Shown piece by piece: positions 1-7,934 of a stretch of DNA of 64,000 bases. This DNA is from Parerythrobacter_A sp963838735. GTDB taxonomy: Bacteria; Pseudomonadota; Alphaproteobacteria; Sphingomonadales; Sphingomonadaceae. The notes beneath the pieces were generated by a model. That model was not told the DNA's origin. It saw nothing but the letters and a program-made list of their open reading frames with translations, and searched no databases. Location of the stretch: assembly GCA_963838735.1 (NCBI GenBank), contig CAWISG010000006.1, positions 186,001-250,000 on the forward strand, written 5' to 3'. The translations under genes and the position numbers were made by a program. Numbering within the stretch: position 1 is the first letter of the stretch; each line of letters starts with the position of its first letter.

Positions 1-38
1 CGTCGCGAGCGTTTTTGTTTGCTCGCTGACGCTCGCGG

Positions 39-120
39 GCTGTGCCTTCCCGCCCCCCTCCCGACCACCCAAGGTATTATCCTGATCGGGTGGTCGGGAG
101 GGGGAGCGGGAAGGCACAGC
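39..120. repeat. Long palindrome in the leader of rplT
   Basis: Two arms of 32 and 33 bases (39-70 and 88-120) are reverse complements apart from one extra A, around a 17-base loop. They form a very stable GC-rich hairpin. It lies 45 bases upstream of rplT, where rpmI would be expected to end just before the window. It could act as a processing or attenuation hairpin between rpmI and rplT, but no U-tract follows on the + strand. Its core (CTCCCGACCACCC and its complement) is shared, with one substitution, by the palindrome inside mutS at 56777-56840, so it is best read as a dispersed palindromic repeat. Confidence 0.8.
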
Positions 121-165
121 CAAGGGAGGGCGGATGCCCGACCGCATTAAATAAGGATATCTTTC

Positions 166-525
166 ATGCCTCGCATCAAACGCGGCGTCACCACGCGCCA
201 GAAGCACAAGCGGCTCCTCGAACAGGCCAAGGGCTATCGCGGCCGTCGCAAGAACACCATCCGCGTCGCGCGCCAGGCGGTCGAGAAAGCCGGCCAGTAC
301 GCCTATCGCGACCGCAAGGTTAAGAAGCGCACGTTCCGCGCTTTGTGGATCCAGCGTATCAACGCCGCCGTCCGCGCCGAAGGGCTGACCTATTCGCAGT
401 TCATGCACGGGGTGAAACTCGCCGGGATCGAGCTGGACCGCAAGGTCATGGCTGACCTCGCGATGAACGAGGAAGCGGCGTTCAAGGGCATTATCGGCCA
501 GGCCAAGGCTGCTCTGCCGGCGTAA
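166..525 (+). CDS. rplT: 50S ribosomal protein L20
   Basis: L20 binds 23S rRNA early in assembly of the large subunit. The 119-residue product starts MPRIKRGVTTRQKHKR and has the basic N-terminal arm and globular C-terminal half typical of L20; the usual length is about 118. The ATG at 166 is preceded by GGATATC, a weak ribosome binding site. rpmI (L35) is normally immediately upstream and probably lies just outside the window, and pheS-pheT follow, which is the common rpmI-rplT-pheST arrangement. Nothing is missing. The identification is secure. Confidence 0.98.
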   Translation: MPRIKRGVTTRQKHKRLLEQAKGYRGRRKNTIRVARQAVEKAGQYAYRDRKVKKRTFRALWIQRINAAVRAEGLTYSQFMHGVKLAGIELDRKVMADLAMNEEAAFKGIIGQAKAALPA

Positions 526-618
526 CCCGTTTTGCTGCGATATGACGAAGTGCTGGGCGGTCCATGATGGGCCGCCCTTTGCTTTTGCACCCCACATTCG
601 ATAGCGGCTGGCTGATAT

Positions 619-1755
619 ATGGAAGACCTCGATACCCGAACCGAACAGGCGGTCGCCGCCATTGCCGCCGCGCCCGATGCCGTCGCGTTGGACGCGCTGC
701 GCGTGGAAGCCGTGGGAAAGCAGGGCTGGGTCAGCCAGTTGCTGAAAACGCTCGGCAAGATGACGCCCGAAGAGCGGCAGGCGCAAGCGCCTGCGATCCA
801 GTCCGCCCGCGCTGCGATTGCCGGAGCGGTGGAAGCGCGCAAGGCCGGGCTGGACGCCGCCGAACTGGACCGCAGGCTGGCTACCGAGACGCTCGACCTG
901 ACGCTGCCCGCGCCCGCGCGCCAAAGCGGCAGCATCCACCCGGTCAGCCAGGTGATGGACGAGTTGGCCGAAATTTTTGCCGACCTTGGCTTCGCCGTGA
1001 AGACGGGACCGGAGATTGAGGACGATTGGCACAATTTCACCGCGCTCAACATGGATGAAAACCATCCTGCCCGCGCGATGCACGACACGTTCTATTTCCC
1101 CGACAAGGGGAACGAGGACGGGGCCTCAAGCAGCGAAGCGATAGGCCAACGAAATCGCGCGATGCTGCTGAGAACGCACACCTCGCCGGTGCAGATCCGC
1201 ACCATGATGGCAGAGGGCGGCCCGCTTCGCATCATCGCGCCGGGCCGCGTCTATCGCAGCGACAGCGATGCGACGCACACGCCGATGTTCCATCAGGTGG
1301 AGGGCTTGGTGATCGACCGCGACATCCATCTCGGCCATCTGAAATGGACGCTGGAGACATTTCTGAAAGCCTTCTTCGAGCGTGACGATATCGTGCTGCG
1401 GCTGCGCCCCTCCTATTTCCCCTTTACCGAACCCAGCGTGGAGGTCGATGTCGGCTATCGCAAGGACGCCGGGCGGCGCATCGTCGGCGGGGATGGCAAT
1501 GCCGACGGGCATGACTGGATGGAGCTGCTCGGAAGCGGCATGGTCAACACCCGCGTGATCCAGTTTGCCGGCCTGGACCCCGAACAATGGCAGGGTTTCG
1601 CCTTCGGTGTCGGTGTGGACCGGCTGGCGATGCTGAAATACGGGATGGACGACTTGCGTGCCTTTTTCGACGGGGATGCGCGCTGGATGGAGCATTACGG
1701 CTTCGATCCGCTGGCCGTGCCGACACTTTCCGGCGGCGTGGGAGACGCCCCATGA
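619..1755 (+). CDS. pheS: Phenylalanyl-tRNA synthetase alpha subunit
   Basis: This is the catalytic alpha subunit of the alpha2-beta2 enzyme that charges tRNA-Phe. At 378 residues it has an N-terminal coiled-coil tRNA-binding arm (about 1-100), followed by the class II catalytic core. Motif 2 is visible in RVYRSDSDATHTPMFHQ and motif 3 in GFAFGVGVDRLAMLKYGMDD. One oddity lies between FYFPDKG and LLRTHTSPVQIRTM: about 15 extra residues rich in Gly, Ser, Ala and Gln, where most homologues have a short linker. This is near 1105-1165 and does not touch the motifs. The stop overlaps the pheT start by four bases (ATGA), so the two are translationally coupled. Confidence 0.97.
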   Translation: MEDLDTRTEQAVAAIAAAPDAVALDALRVEAVGKQGWVSQLLKTLGKMTPEERQAQAPAIQSARAAIAGAVEARKAGLDAAELDRRLATETLDLTLPAPARQSGSIHPVSQVMDELAEIFADLGFAVKTGPEIEDDWHNFTALNMDENHPARAMHDTFYFPDKGNEDGASSSEAIGQRNRAMLLRTHTSPVQIRTMMAEGGPLRIIAPGRVYRSDSDATHTPMFHQVEGLVIDRDIHLGHLKWTLETFLKAFFERDDIVLRLRPSYFPFTEPSVEVDVGYRKDAGRRIVGGDGNADGHDWMELLGSGMVNTRVIQFAGLDPEQWQGFAFGVGVDRLAMLKYGMDDLRAFFDGDARWMEHYGFDPLAVPTLSGGVGDAP

Positions 1756-4166
1756 AGTTCTCCCTGACCTGGCTGAAAGATCACCTCGAAACCGATGCCG
1801 ATGTCGCGACCATCGCGGCCAAGCTGAACGCTATCGGGCTGGAAGTCGAAGGCGTGGAAGACCCGGCGGAGCGGCTGGCAGGCTTCCGCATCGCCGAAGT
1901 CTTGACGGCCCAAAAGCATCCCGATGCCGACAAGCTGCAAGTGTTGTCGGTCGATGCCGGAGATGGCACGCTGTTGCAGGTCGTCTGCGGTGCGCCCAAT
2001 GCGCGTGCGGGAATGAAGGGCGTGCTGGGCCTGCCCGGCGCAGTGGTGCCGGCCAACGGGATGGAACTGCGCAAATCCGCCATTCGCGGCGTCACGTCGA
2101 ACGGCATGATGTGCTCGGTGCGCGAGCTGCAGCTCGGCGACGAACATGATGGCATCATCGAACTGCCCGCCGATGCGACCGTAGGCACCAGCTTTGCCGA
2201 TTACAGCGGTTCTTCGCCCGTATTCGACGTGGCGATCACGCCCAACCGGCCCGACTGCATGGGTGTGTACGGCATCGCGCGCGACCTTGCGGCAGCGGGC
2301 CTCGGCACGCTGAAGCCGATTGCGGTGCCACCGTTCGACGAAGGGGCAGGCGGCGCGCCCGATATCGCGATCGACGACGCGGCGGGTTGCCCCGCTTTCT
2401 TCGCGCGCATCGTGCGTGGCGTGTCAAACGGTGCCTCGCCCGACTGGCTGCAACAGCGGCTGGCAAGTGCCGGGCAGAAACCGATTTCGCTGCTGGTCGA
2501 CCTGACCAACTATCTCAGCCTCGCTTTCGGGCGTCCGGCGCATGTCTATGATCTGGCGAAGCTGACGGGCACGCTGACCGCCCGACGGGCAAAGTCGGGC
2601 GAACAGGTCGAGGCATTGAACGGCAAGACCTATACACTCGACGAAACCACGCTGGTGATCGCGGACGATGCCGGGGTGCACGATATCGCGGGCATCATGG
2701 GCGGCGCGGCGTCGGGCTGCACGGCGGACACCACCGATGTGCTGATTGAAATCGCCTGGTTCGACCCCGCCGCCATCGGCGCCACTGGGCGCAAGCTGGG
2801 GCTGGCTAGCGATGCGCGCACCCGGTTCGAGCGAGGCGTCGATCCGGCGTTTCTGGACACCGGGCTGGACGTGCTGACCGGCATGATTGCGGAACTGGCA
2901 GGCGGCACCGTTTCCACGCCGACGCGGCTGGGCACCGCGCCCGTCACACCGCGCATGGTCGCTTTCGATCCCGCGCTGACCGAGCGGCTGGGCGGCATAA
3001 CCATCGCCGAAAACGAGCAGGCGTCGATCCTTTCCGCGCTCGACTTTGCTGTCGCCCGCGAAACTTCGCCGTGGCAGGTCGCAGTGCCACCGCGGCGCTT
3101 CGATATCGAAGGGCCCGCCGATCTGGTCGAGGAAGTGGTGCGGATATACGGACTGGACCGGGTGCAAAGCGTGGCCCTGCCGCGCGCCGGTGGTGTGGCG
3201 CGCCCTACCGCCAGCCCCGCGCAGAAGCTGGAGCGCCGCATTCGCCGCGCCGCCGCCGCGCGCGGTTTGCACGAGGCTGTGACGTGGTCCTTCCTGCCCG
3301 TTTCCGACGCGGAGCATTTCGCACCCGAAGACCACACGCTCTGGGTACTCGACAATCCGATCAGCGAGGACATGAAGGCGATGCAGCCGTCGCTCGTCCC
3401 CGGGCTGCTGTCGGCAGCAAAGCGCAATGCCGATCGCGGCGAAACGGCGTCGCGGCTGTTCGAAGTAGGGCGGCGGTATTTCCGCGCCGAGGACGGGGCC
3501 AGCGACGAAAAGCCGACGCTGGGGCTGGTGCTGGCGGGCGAGAAGACCCCGCGCGGATGGACCACCGGGAAAGCCGCGGCGTTCGACGCTTACGATGCCA
3601 AGGCCGAAGCTCTCGCCCTCCTTGCCAGCGTCGGTGCGCCGGTCGCCAAGCTGATGGTGATGGGCGAGGAGGGGGGTGGCGCCGGTCCGCAATTCCACCC
3701 CGGCCAGTCCGGCACACTGCGGCTCGGCCCCAAGAATATACTCGCCCGATTCGGTGCGTTGCACCCGCGCACGCTGGAGGCGTTCGATATGGACGGTCCG
3801 GTCGTCGCGGCAGAGATCTTCCTCGACGCCATCCCTGTGAAGAAAGGCGCAAGCAGCTTTGCCCGCCCCCCCTTTGCGCCGCAAGCACTGCAAGCGGTCA
3901 CGCGCGATTTTGCATTTCTGGTCGATGCCGGGATGGCGGCGGGGGACCTGCTGCGCGCGGTGCAAGGCGCGGACAAGAACGCCATAGTCGATGCACGCAT
4001 TTTCGATGTGTTTGCCGGGGAGGGTGTGCCCGAGGGCAGAAAGTCGCTGGCGTTGGAAGTGACTTTGCAACCGGGCGAAAAGAGCTTCACCGAGGCCGAA
4101 TTGAAAGCGGTGTCGGACAAGATCGTGGTCGCTGCAACGAAGAAGGGCGCGGCGTTGCGGGGGTAA
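1752..4166 (+). CDS. pheT: Phenylalanyl-tRNA synthetase beta subunit
   Basis: Beta subunit of PheRS, needed for tRNA binding and for editing mischarged tyrosine. I chose the ATG at 1752 (MKFSLTWLKDHLE), the canonical N-terminus, rather than the longer open frame from 1587. The product is 804 residues. Domain order: an OB-fold tRNA-binding domain (about 40-150, with the segment FRIAEVLTAQKHPDADKLQV), B3/B4 editing domains, B5, the catalytic-like domain, and the C-terminal anticodon-binding FDX-ACB domain (about 710-804). It overlaps pheS by four bases. A nested inverted repeat follows the stop. Confidence 0.97.
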   Translation: MKFSLTWLKDHLETDADVATIAAKLNAIGLEVEGVEDPAERLAGFRIAEVLTAQKHPDADKLQVLSVDAGDGTLLQVVCGAPNARAGMKGVLGLPGAVVPANGMELRKSAIRGVTSNGMMCSVRELQLGDEHDGIIELPADATVGTSFADYSGSSPVFDVAITPNRPDCMGVYGIARDLAAAGLGTLKPIAVPPFDEGAGGAPDIAIDDAAGCPAFFARIVRGVSNGASPDWLQQRLASAGQKPISLLVDLTNYLSLAFGRPAHVYDLAKLTGTLTARRAKSGEQVEALNGKTYTLDETTLVIADDAGVHDIAGIMGGAASGCTADTTDVLIEIAWFDPAAIGATGRKLGLASDARTRFERGVDPAFLDTGLDVLTGMIAELAGGTVSTPTRLGTAPVTPRMVAFDPALTERLGGITIAENEQASILSALDFAVARETSPWQVAVPPRRFDIEGPADLVEEVVRIYGLDRVQSVALPRAGGVARPTASPAQKLERRIRRAAAARGLHEAVTWSFLPVSDAEHFAPEDHTLWVLDNPISEDMKAMQPSLVPGLLSAAKRNADRGETASRLFEVGRRYFRAEDGASDEKPTLGLVLAGEKTPRGWTTGKAAAFDAYDAKAEALALLASVGAPVAKLMVMGEEGGGAGPQFHPGQSGTLRLGPKNILARFGALHPRTLEAFDMDGPVVAAEIFLDAIPVKKGASSFARPPFAPQALQAVTRDFAFLVDAGMAAGDLLRAVQGADKNAIVDARIFDVFAGEGVPEGRKSLALEVTLQPGEKSFTEAELKAVSDKIVVAATKKGAALRG

Positions 4167-4176
4167 GGCCCTCCCC

Positions 4177-4314
4177 TTTTGGTCCTTAAGATGACAACAA
4201 TCTCCTCCGTTCGTCCTGAGCCTGTCGAAGGAATGTTCTTATTTCTGGCGCGTCGTTCGAAGAAAAGCCCAGGACTTCGACAAGCTCGGCACGAACGGGT
4301 TTATAGGACCAAAA
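4177..4314. repeat. Nested inverted repeat between pheT and prfC
   Basis: An outer 10-base perfect pair (TTTTGGTCCT at 4177-4186 and its complement at 4305-4314) encloses an inner pair of 24-base arms. The inner arms are 4207-4230 and 4275-4298 and match at 21 of 24 positions. The inner arms carry the CGTTCGTCCTGAGCCTGTCG type sequence that is scattered widely in sphingomonad and other proteobacterial genomes as an intergenic repeat. The element fills almost all of the 155-base gap. It may act as a transcription terminator or RNA stabiliser for the rplT-pheST transcript, but I see no U-tract. Confidence 0.8.
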
Positions 4315-4321
4315 CAACCGT

Positions 4322-5863
4322 ATGACCCATAATTCAAGGCGCACCTTTGCCATCATCTCGCATCCCGATGCGGGCAAGACGACGCTGACCGAGAAGCTGC
4401 TGTTGCAGGGCGGGGCGATCCATCTGGCGGGCGAGGTCAAGGCACGCGGCGCGGCGCGGCGGGCGCGGTCGGACTGGATGACAATCGAGCAGCAGCGCGG
4501 CATCTCTGTCACCAGCAGCGTGATGACGTTCGAACGGCCCGACGCGGATGGTACTGTCATTACCTTCAACCTGCTCGACACGCCGGGGCACGAGGATTTC
4601 TCCGAAGACACCTATCGCACGCTGACGGCGGTAGACTCGGCCGTGATGGTGATCGACGCGGCGAAAGGCATCGAACCGCAGACGCGCAAGCTGTTCGAAG
4701 TGTGCCGCCTGCGCAATGTCCCGATCATCACCTTCGTCAACAAGGTCGACCGCGAGGGGCGGCCTGTCTTCGAATTGCTGGACGAGATTGCGGACATGCT
4801 GGCGCTGGATGTCAGCCCGCAGATGTTTCCCATCGGCATGGGCGGTGAGTTTCATGGCATCCTCGACTTCGCTACCGGCGCGGTTGCGGTGCCGGAGGGG
4901 CCGTCGAAAGAGTTCCTTGGAACGCGCGAGACCGATTTCGACATTCCCCAACGCTTCGCCGAAAATGCCGAGCTGGCGCAGATCGGCTATCCCGAATTCG
5001 ATCTCGACGCCTTTCGCGCGGGCGACCTGACGCCGGTCTATTTCGGCAGCGCATTGAAGAATTTCGGCGTGACCGAACTGATCGAGGCCATCGCCCGCTT
5101 CGCTCCGCCGCCGCGTCCGCAGCCCGCAGGCGACGACCATATCGAACCCGGCCACGACGAAGTGAGCGGCTTCATCTTCAAGGTGCAGGCCAATATGGAT
5201 CCCAATCATCGCGACCGCATCGCCTTTATGCGACAGGTTTCGGGAACCTTCAAACGCGGCATGAAGCTGACGCCGAGCGGGCTGGGCAAGCCCATCGCTA
5301 TCCATTCGCCCATCCTGTTCTTCGCGCAGGACCGCGAGCTGGCCGATACGGCGCAGGCGGGCGACATTATCGGCATTCCGAACCACGGCACGCTGCGCGT
5401 GGGCGATACCCTGAGCGAGAAAAACACCATTCGCTTCACAGGCCTGCCCAATTTCGCGCCGGAAATCCTGCGACGGGTGCAATTGAAAGATCCGACCAAG
5501 ACGAAGCAATTGCGCAAGGCGCTGGACGATCTGTCCGAAGAAGGCGTCATCCAGGTCTTTTATCCCGAAATCGGCGCACAGCATATCGTCGGCGTGGTCG
5601 GGCAATTGCAGCTGGAAGTGCTGATCTCGCGGCTGTCGGCGGAATACAAGGTGGAGGCGGCGCTGGAGGATTCGCCCTTCTCGACCGCGCGCTGGTTGAA
5701 AGGTGATGCGGCCCGGATCGACGCGTTTGAATCGATCAATCGCGCAAATCTTGCGCGCGACCGCGACGGCGATCTGGTCTTTATGGCGAAAAGCCCATGG
5801 GACGTGAGCTACCAGCAGGAAAAAAACCCGGAGCTGGCATTCTCGGCAACGAAAGAACGCTAA
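4322..5863 (+). CDS. prfC: Peptide chain release factor 3
   Basis: RF3 is a translational GTPase that recycles RF1 and RF2 from the ribosome after peptide release. The 513-residue product starts MTHNSRRTFAIISHPDAGKT, containing the G1 P-loop (HPDAGKTT). G3 is DTPGHEDF and G4 is NKVDR. EF-Tu-like domain II follows and then the RF3-specific C-terminal domain with FYPEIGAQHIVGVVGQLQLE. The length is close to the usual 520-530. It stands alone, between the repeat at 4177-4314 and the nitrogen-regulation promoter. Confidence 0.96.
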   Translation: MTHNSRRTFAIISHPDAGKTTLTEKLLLQGGAIHLAGEVKARGAARRARSDWMTIEQQRGISVTSSVMTFERPDADGTVITFNLLDTPGHEDFSEDTYRTLTAVDSAVMVIDAAKGIEPQTRKLFEVCRLRNVPIITFVNKVDREGRPVFELLDEIADMLALDVSPQMFPIGMGGEFHGILDFATGAVAVPEGPSKEFLGTRETDFDIPQRFAENAELAQIGYPEFDLDAFRAGDLTPVYFGSALKNFGVTELIEAIARFAPPPRPQPAGDDHIEPGHDEVSGFIFKVQANMDPNHRDRIAFMRQVSGTFKRGMKLTPSGLGKPIAIHSPILFFAQDRELADTAQAGDIIGIPNHGTLRVGDTLSEKNTIRFTGLPNFAPEILRRVQLKDPTKTKQLRKALDDLSEEGVIQVFYPEIGAQHIVGVVGQLQLEVLISRLSAEYKVEAALEDSPFSTARWLKGDAARIDAFESINRANLARDRDGDLVFMAKSPWDVSYQQEKNPELAFSATKER

Positions 5864-5887
5864 ACGCGTTGCGGGCAATTTAAGCAT

Positions 5888-5904
5888 TGCATAACTTTTG
5901 TGCA
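5888..5904 (+). promoter_or_regulatory. Putative NtrC enhancer site
   Basis: TGCATAACTTTTGTGCA matches the dyad NtrC consensus TGCAC-YAWWWTR-GTGCA at 13 of 17 positions. It ends 64 bases upstream of the sigma-54 promoter, a typical enhancer distance. Because the promoter controls glnK-amtB, NtrC is the expected activator. The match is by eye and only one site is seen. Confidence 0.55.
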
Positions 5905-5968
5905 GCGTTGCGATAACGATCTGGCTGCTCATGCCCGCATACCGGGCATACTAGCACCGTAAGCCCGT

Positions 5969-5986
5969 TTGGCATGGTGCTTGCAA
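5969..5986 (+). promoter_or_regulatory. Sigma-54 promoter of glnK-amtB
   Basis: TTGGCATGGTGCTTGCAA fits the -24/-12 consensus TGGCAC-N5-TTGCA, with GG at 5971-5972 and GC at 5983-5984 separated by exactly ten bases. Transcription should start near 5996, leaving a leader of about 36 bases before glnK. Sigma-54 control with NtrC is the known mode of regulation of glnK-amtB in proteobacteria, which supports the call. Confidence 0.88.
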
Positions 5987-6031
5987 CACCCCTTCCGCCG
6001 GAACCTGTCCGGTGCGTCAAAGGGGGGCACG

Positions 6032-6370
6032 ATGAAATACATCATCGCCATCATAAAACCGTTCAAGCTGGACGAGGTGCAGGATGCGCTCGGCGGTATC
6101 GGCATTGCCGGAATGACCGTGTCCGAGGTCAAGGGCTTTGGCCGGCAGAAGGGCCAGACCGAGATTTATCGCGGTGCGGAATACACCACCAACATGCTGC
6201 CCAAGATGAAGCTGGAAATTGCGGTGGCTGACGGGGCGGTGGAGCAAGTGGTGGAAACCATCATGCAGACCGCAGGTGCGCAGACCATCGGCGACGGCAA
6301 GATTTTCGTGCTGGAGCTCGCCTCCGCCACCCGCATCCGCACCGGCGAAACCGGCGAAACGGCACTTTGA
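6032..6370 (+). CDS. glnK: Nitrogen regulatory protein P-II (GlnK)
   Basis: P-II trimers sense 2-oxoglutarate, ATP/ADP and, through uridylylation, glutamine. GlnK blocks AmtB when ammonium is plentiful. The 112-residue product starts MKYIIAIIKPFKLDEVQDAL. The uridylylation target Tyr51 is present at the tip of the T-loop (EIYRGAEY), and the signature IGDGKIFVLEL is near residue 90. I chose the ATG at 6032, behind AGGGGGG, because it gives the family N-terminus; the frame is open upstream to 5969. The position directly before amtB favours GlnK over GlnB. A sigma-54 promoter lies just upstream. Confidence 0.96.
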   Translation: MKYIIAIIKPFKLDEVQDALGGIGIAGMTVSEVKGFGRQKGQTEIYRGAEYTTNMLPKMKLEIAVADGAVEQVVETIMQTAGAQTIGDGKIFVLELASATRIRTGETGETAL

Positions 6371-6390
6371 GAGCCATGAGGAAACACACC

Positions 6391-7734
6391 ATGATTCGCA
6401 GAATTTTCCCCGCCGCCGGTGCGCTGGCCGCTACGGCCCTTGCCGCCGGAACCGCCTATGCGCAGGATGGCGTGGCGCAGGTGGTCGAAACCGCTGTCGA
6501 AACCGCCGCCGTGGCCAATCCGGGCAATAATGCCTGGATGATGACCGCGACCGTGCTGGTCCTGCTGATGATCCTGCCGGGTCTGGCGCTGTTCTATGGC
6601 GGGCTGACCCGGTCCAAGAACATGCTCAGCACCATGACGCAGATCGGCGCAACCGCCAGCCTGGCCATGCTGATATGGGTGATGTGGGGCTATTCGACAG
6701 CATTCGGCCCCGAAGGCAATGCCTTCTTCAGCTGGGGGAACCTGTTCCTGACCGGCACCGACCTGACCAGCACCGCCGCGACGTTCACCGATGAAGTCAT
6801 CAGCGAATACGTATTCATCAGTTTCCAGATGACCTTCGCTGCGATTACCGCCGCGCTTATTCTGGGTGCGACGGCGGAGCGGATGAAGTTCAGTGCCGTG
6901 ATGGCCTTCGTGCCGATCTGGCTGACCATTGTCTATTTCCCCATCGCGCATATGGTGTGGGCGGGCGGAGGCTTGCTGTTCGAAGACGGCGCGCTGGATT
7001 TCGCAGGCGGCACCGTGGTGCATATCAATGCCGGCGTATCGGGCCTCGTGCTTGCGTTCCTGCTGGGCAAGCGGCGCGGCTATCCGGCGGAACCGATGCC
7101 ACCGCATTCGCTGACCATGACGATGATCGGAACCGGCCTGCTGTGGGTCGGGTGGTTCGGCTTCAATGCCGGTTCCGCGCTGGAAGCGGACGGGTCCGCC
7201 GGTCTGGCGATGATCAACACCTTTGTGGCGACCGCTGCGGGTGCGCTGACCTGGATGGTTGTGGAACGGGCGATGGGCCACAAGGGCAGCGCGCTGGGCT
7301 TTTGTTCGGGCGTCATTGCCGGCCTCGTTGCCGTTACGCCAGCCGCCGGAAACAGCGGGCCGTTCGGTGCGATCCTGCTCGGCATCCTGTCTTCGCTCGT
7401 CTGCTACGTCATGGTGGCGAAGGCGAAGGCGAAGTTCGGCTACGACGACTCGCTCGATGCATTCGGCATCCACGGTGTGGGTGGCATCGTCGGCGCGATC
7501 GGCACGGCAGTTGTCTATCAAGGCTTTCTCGGCGGGCCGGGCGACGGATCGGTGGCGTTGGGCGCGCAGCTCTGGAAGCAAACCTTCGGTGTGCTCGTCA
7601 CCATCGCATGGGCCGGGATCGGAACGCTGATCGCCGCGCTGGTGGTCAAGGCCGTGATCGGGCTGCGGGTTGACGAAGAGACCGAAGTCGACGGGCTGGA
7701 TATCTCCGAGCACGGAGAGCGCGCCTACAACTAA
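6391..7734 (+). CDS. amtB: Ammonium transporter
   Basis: AmtB is a trimeric inner-membrane channel that takes up ammonium. I chose the ATG at 6391 because GAGGAA lies seven bases upstream; an in-frame ATG at 6376 is also possible. The 447-residue protein has a signal peptide (MIRRIFPAAGALAAT to about residue 25, AYAQ), then eleven predicted membrane helices. Family segments include GLALFYGGLTRSKNMLSTM near the start of the channel, VVHINAGVSGL with the first pore histidine, and DAFGIHGVGGIVGAIGTA with the second. It follows glnK by 20 bases in one operon. A strong terminator follows at 7810. Confidence 0.97.
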   Translation: MIRRIFPAAGALAATALAAGTAYAQDGVAQVVETAVETAAVANPGNNAWMMTATVLVLLMILPGLALFYGGLTRSKNMLSTMTQIGATASLAMLIWVMWGYSTAFGPEGNAFFSWGNLFLTGTDLTSTAATFTDEVISEYVFISFQMTFAAITAALILGATAERMKFSAVMAFVPIWLTIVYFPIAHMVWAGGGLLFEDGALDFAGGTVVHINAGVSGLVLAFLLGKRRGYPAEPMPPHSLTMTMIGTGLLWVGWFGFNAGSALEADGSAGLAMINTFVATAAGALTWMVVERAMGHKGSALGFCSGVIAGLVAVTPAAGNSGPFGAILLGILSSLVCYVMVAKAKAKFGYDDSLDAFGIHGVGGIVGAIGTAVVYQGFLGGPGDGSVALGAQLWKQTFGVLVTIAWAGIGTLIAALVVKAVIGLRVDEETEVDGLDISEHGERAYN

Positions 7735-7745
7735 TCAGCAAATCG

Positions 7746-7776
7746 ACCGGGCGGGCCTGTTCTTGGCCTGCCCGGT
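7746..7776. other. Hairpin after amtB
   Basis: ACCGGGCGGGCC (7746-7757) pairs with GGCCTGCCCGGT (7765-7776) with one mismatch around a seven-base loop, directly after the amtB stop. No U-run follows, so it may protect the 3' end or aid the terminator at 7810 rather than terminate by itself. Confidence 0.6.
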
Positions 7777-7809
7777 CCCACGATGTTCTTCCTGCGAACA
7801 CCACCTTAT

Positions 7810-7845
7810 GGGCCGGGGCACTTGCTGCTCCGGCCCCCTTTTTTT
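7810..7845 (+). terminator. Rho-independent terminator of glnK-amtB
   Basis: GGGCCGG (7810-7816) pairs with CCGGCCC (7830-7836), with extra GCA/TGC pairing inside, followed by CC and a run of seven T. It ends the glnK-amtB transcript. Confidence 0.85.
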
Positions 7846-7849
7846 CGGG

Positions 7850-7934
7850 TTAATTCGCCGCCATGACGAAGTTGGCGCAGCGTTTGCCGGTCACGATGTC
7901 CCGCGGCCGGATGGCCACCGACAGGGGACCGGCA
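7850..7934 (-). pseudogene. Duplicated 3' tail of a GMC oxidoreductase
   Basis: Read on the minus strand, this stretch ends in IVTGKRCANFVMAAN and a TAA stop. It closely resembles the last residues of the intact neighbour (IMIGERCADFIMAAE, stop TGA). The similarity covers about 16 codons (7850-7900), and the bases before it (7901-7934) are not clearly related. It has no start and cannot be a gene. The simplest reading is that a tandem GMC paralogue once stood here and was deleted down to its last codons. Confidence 0.65.
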
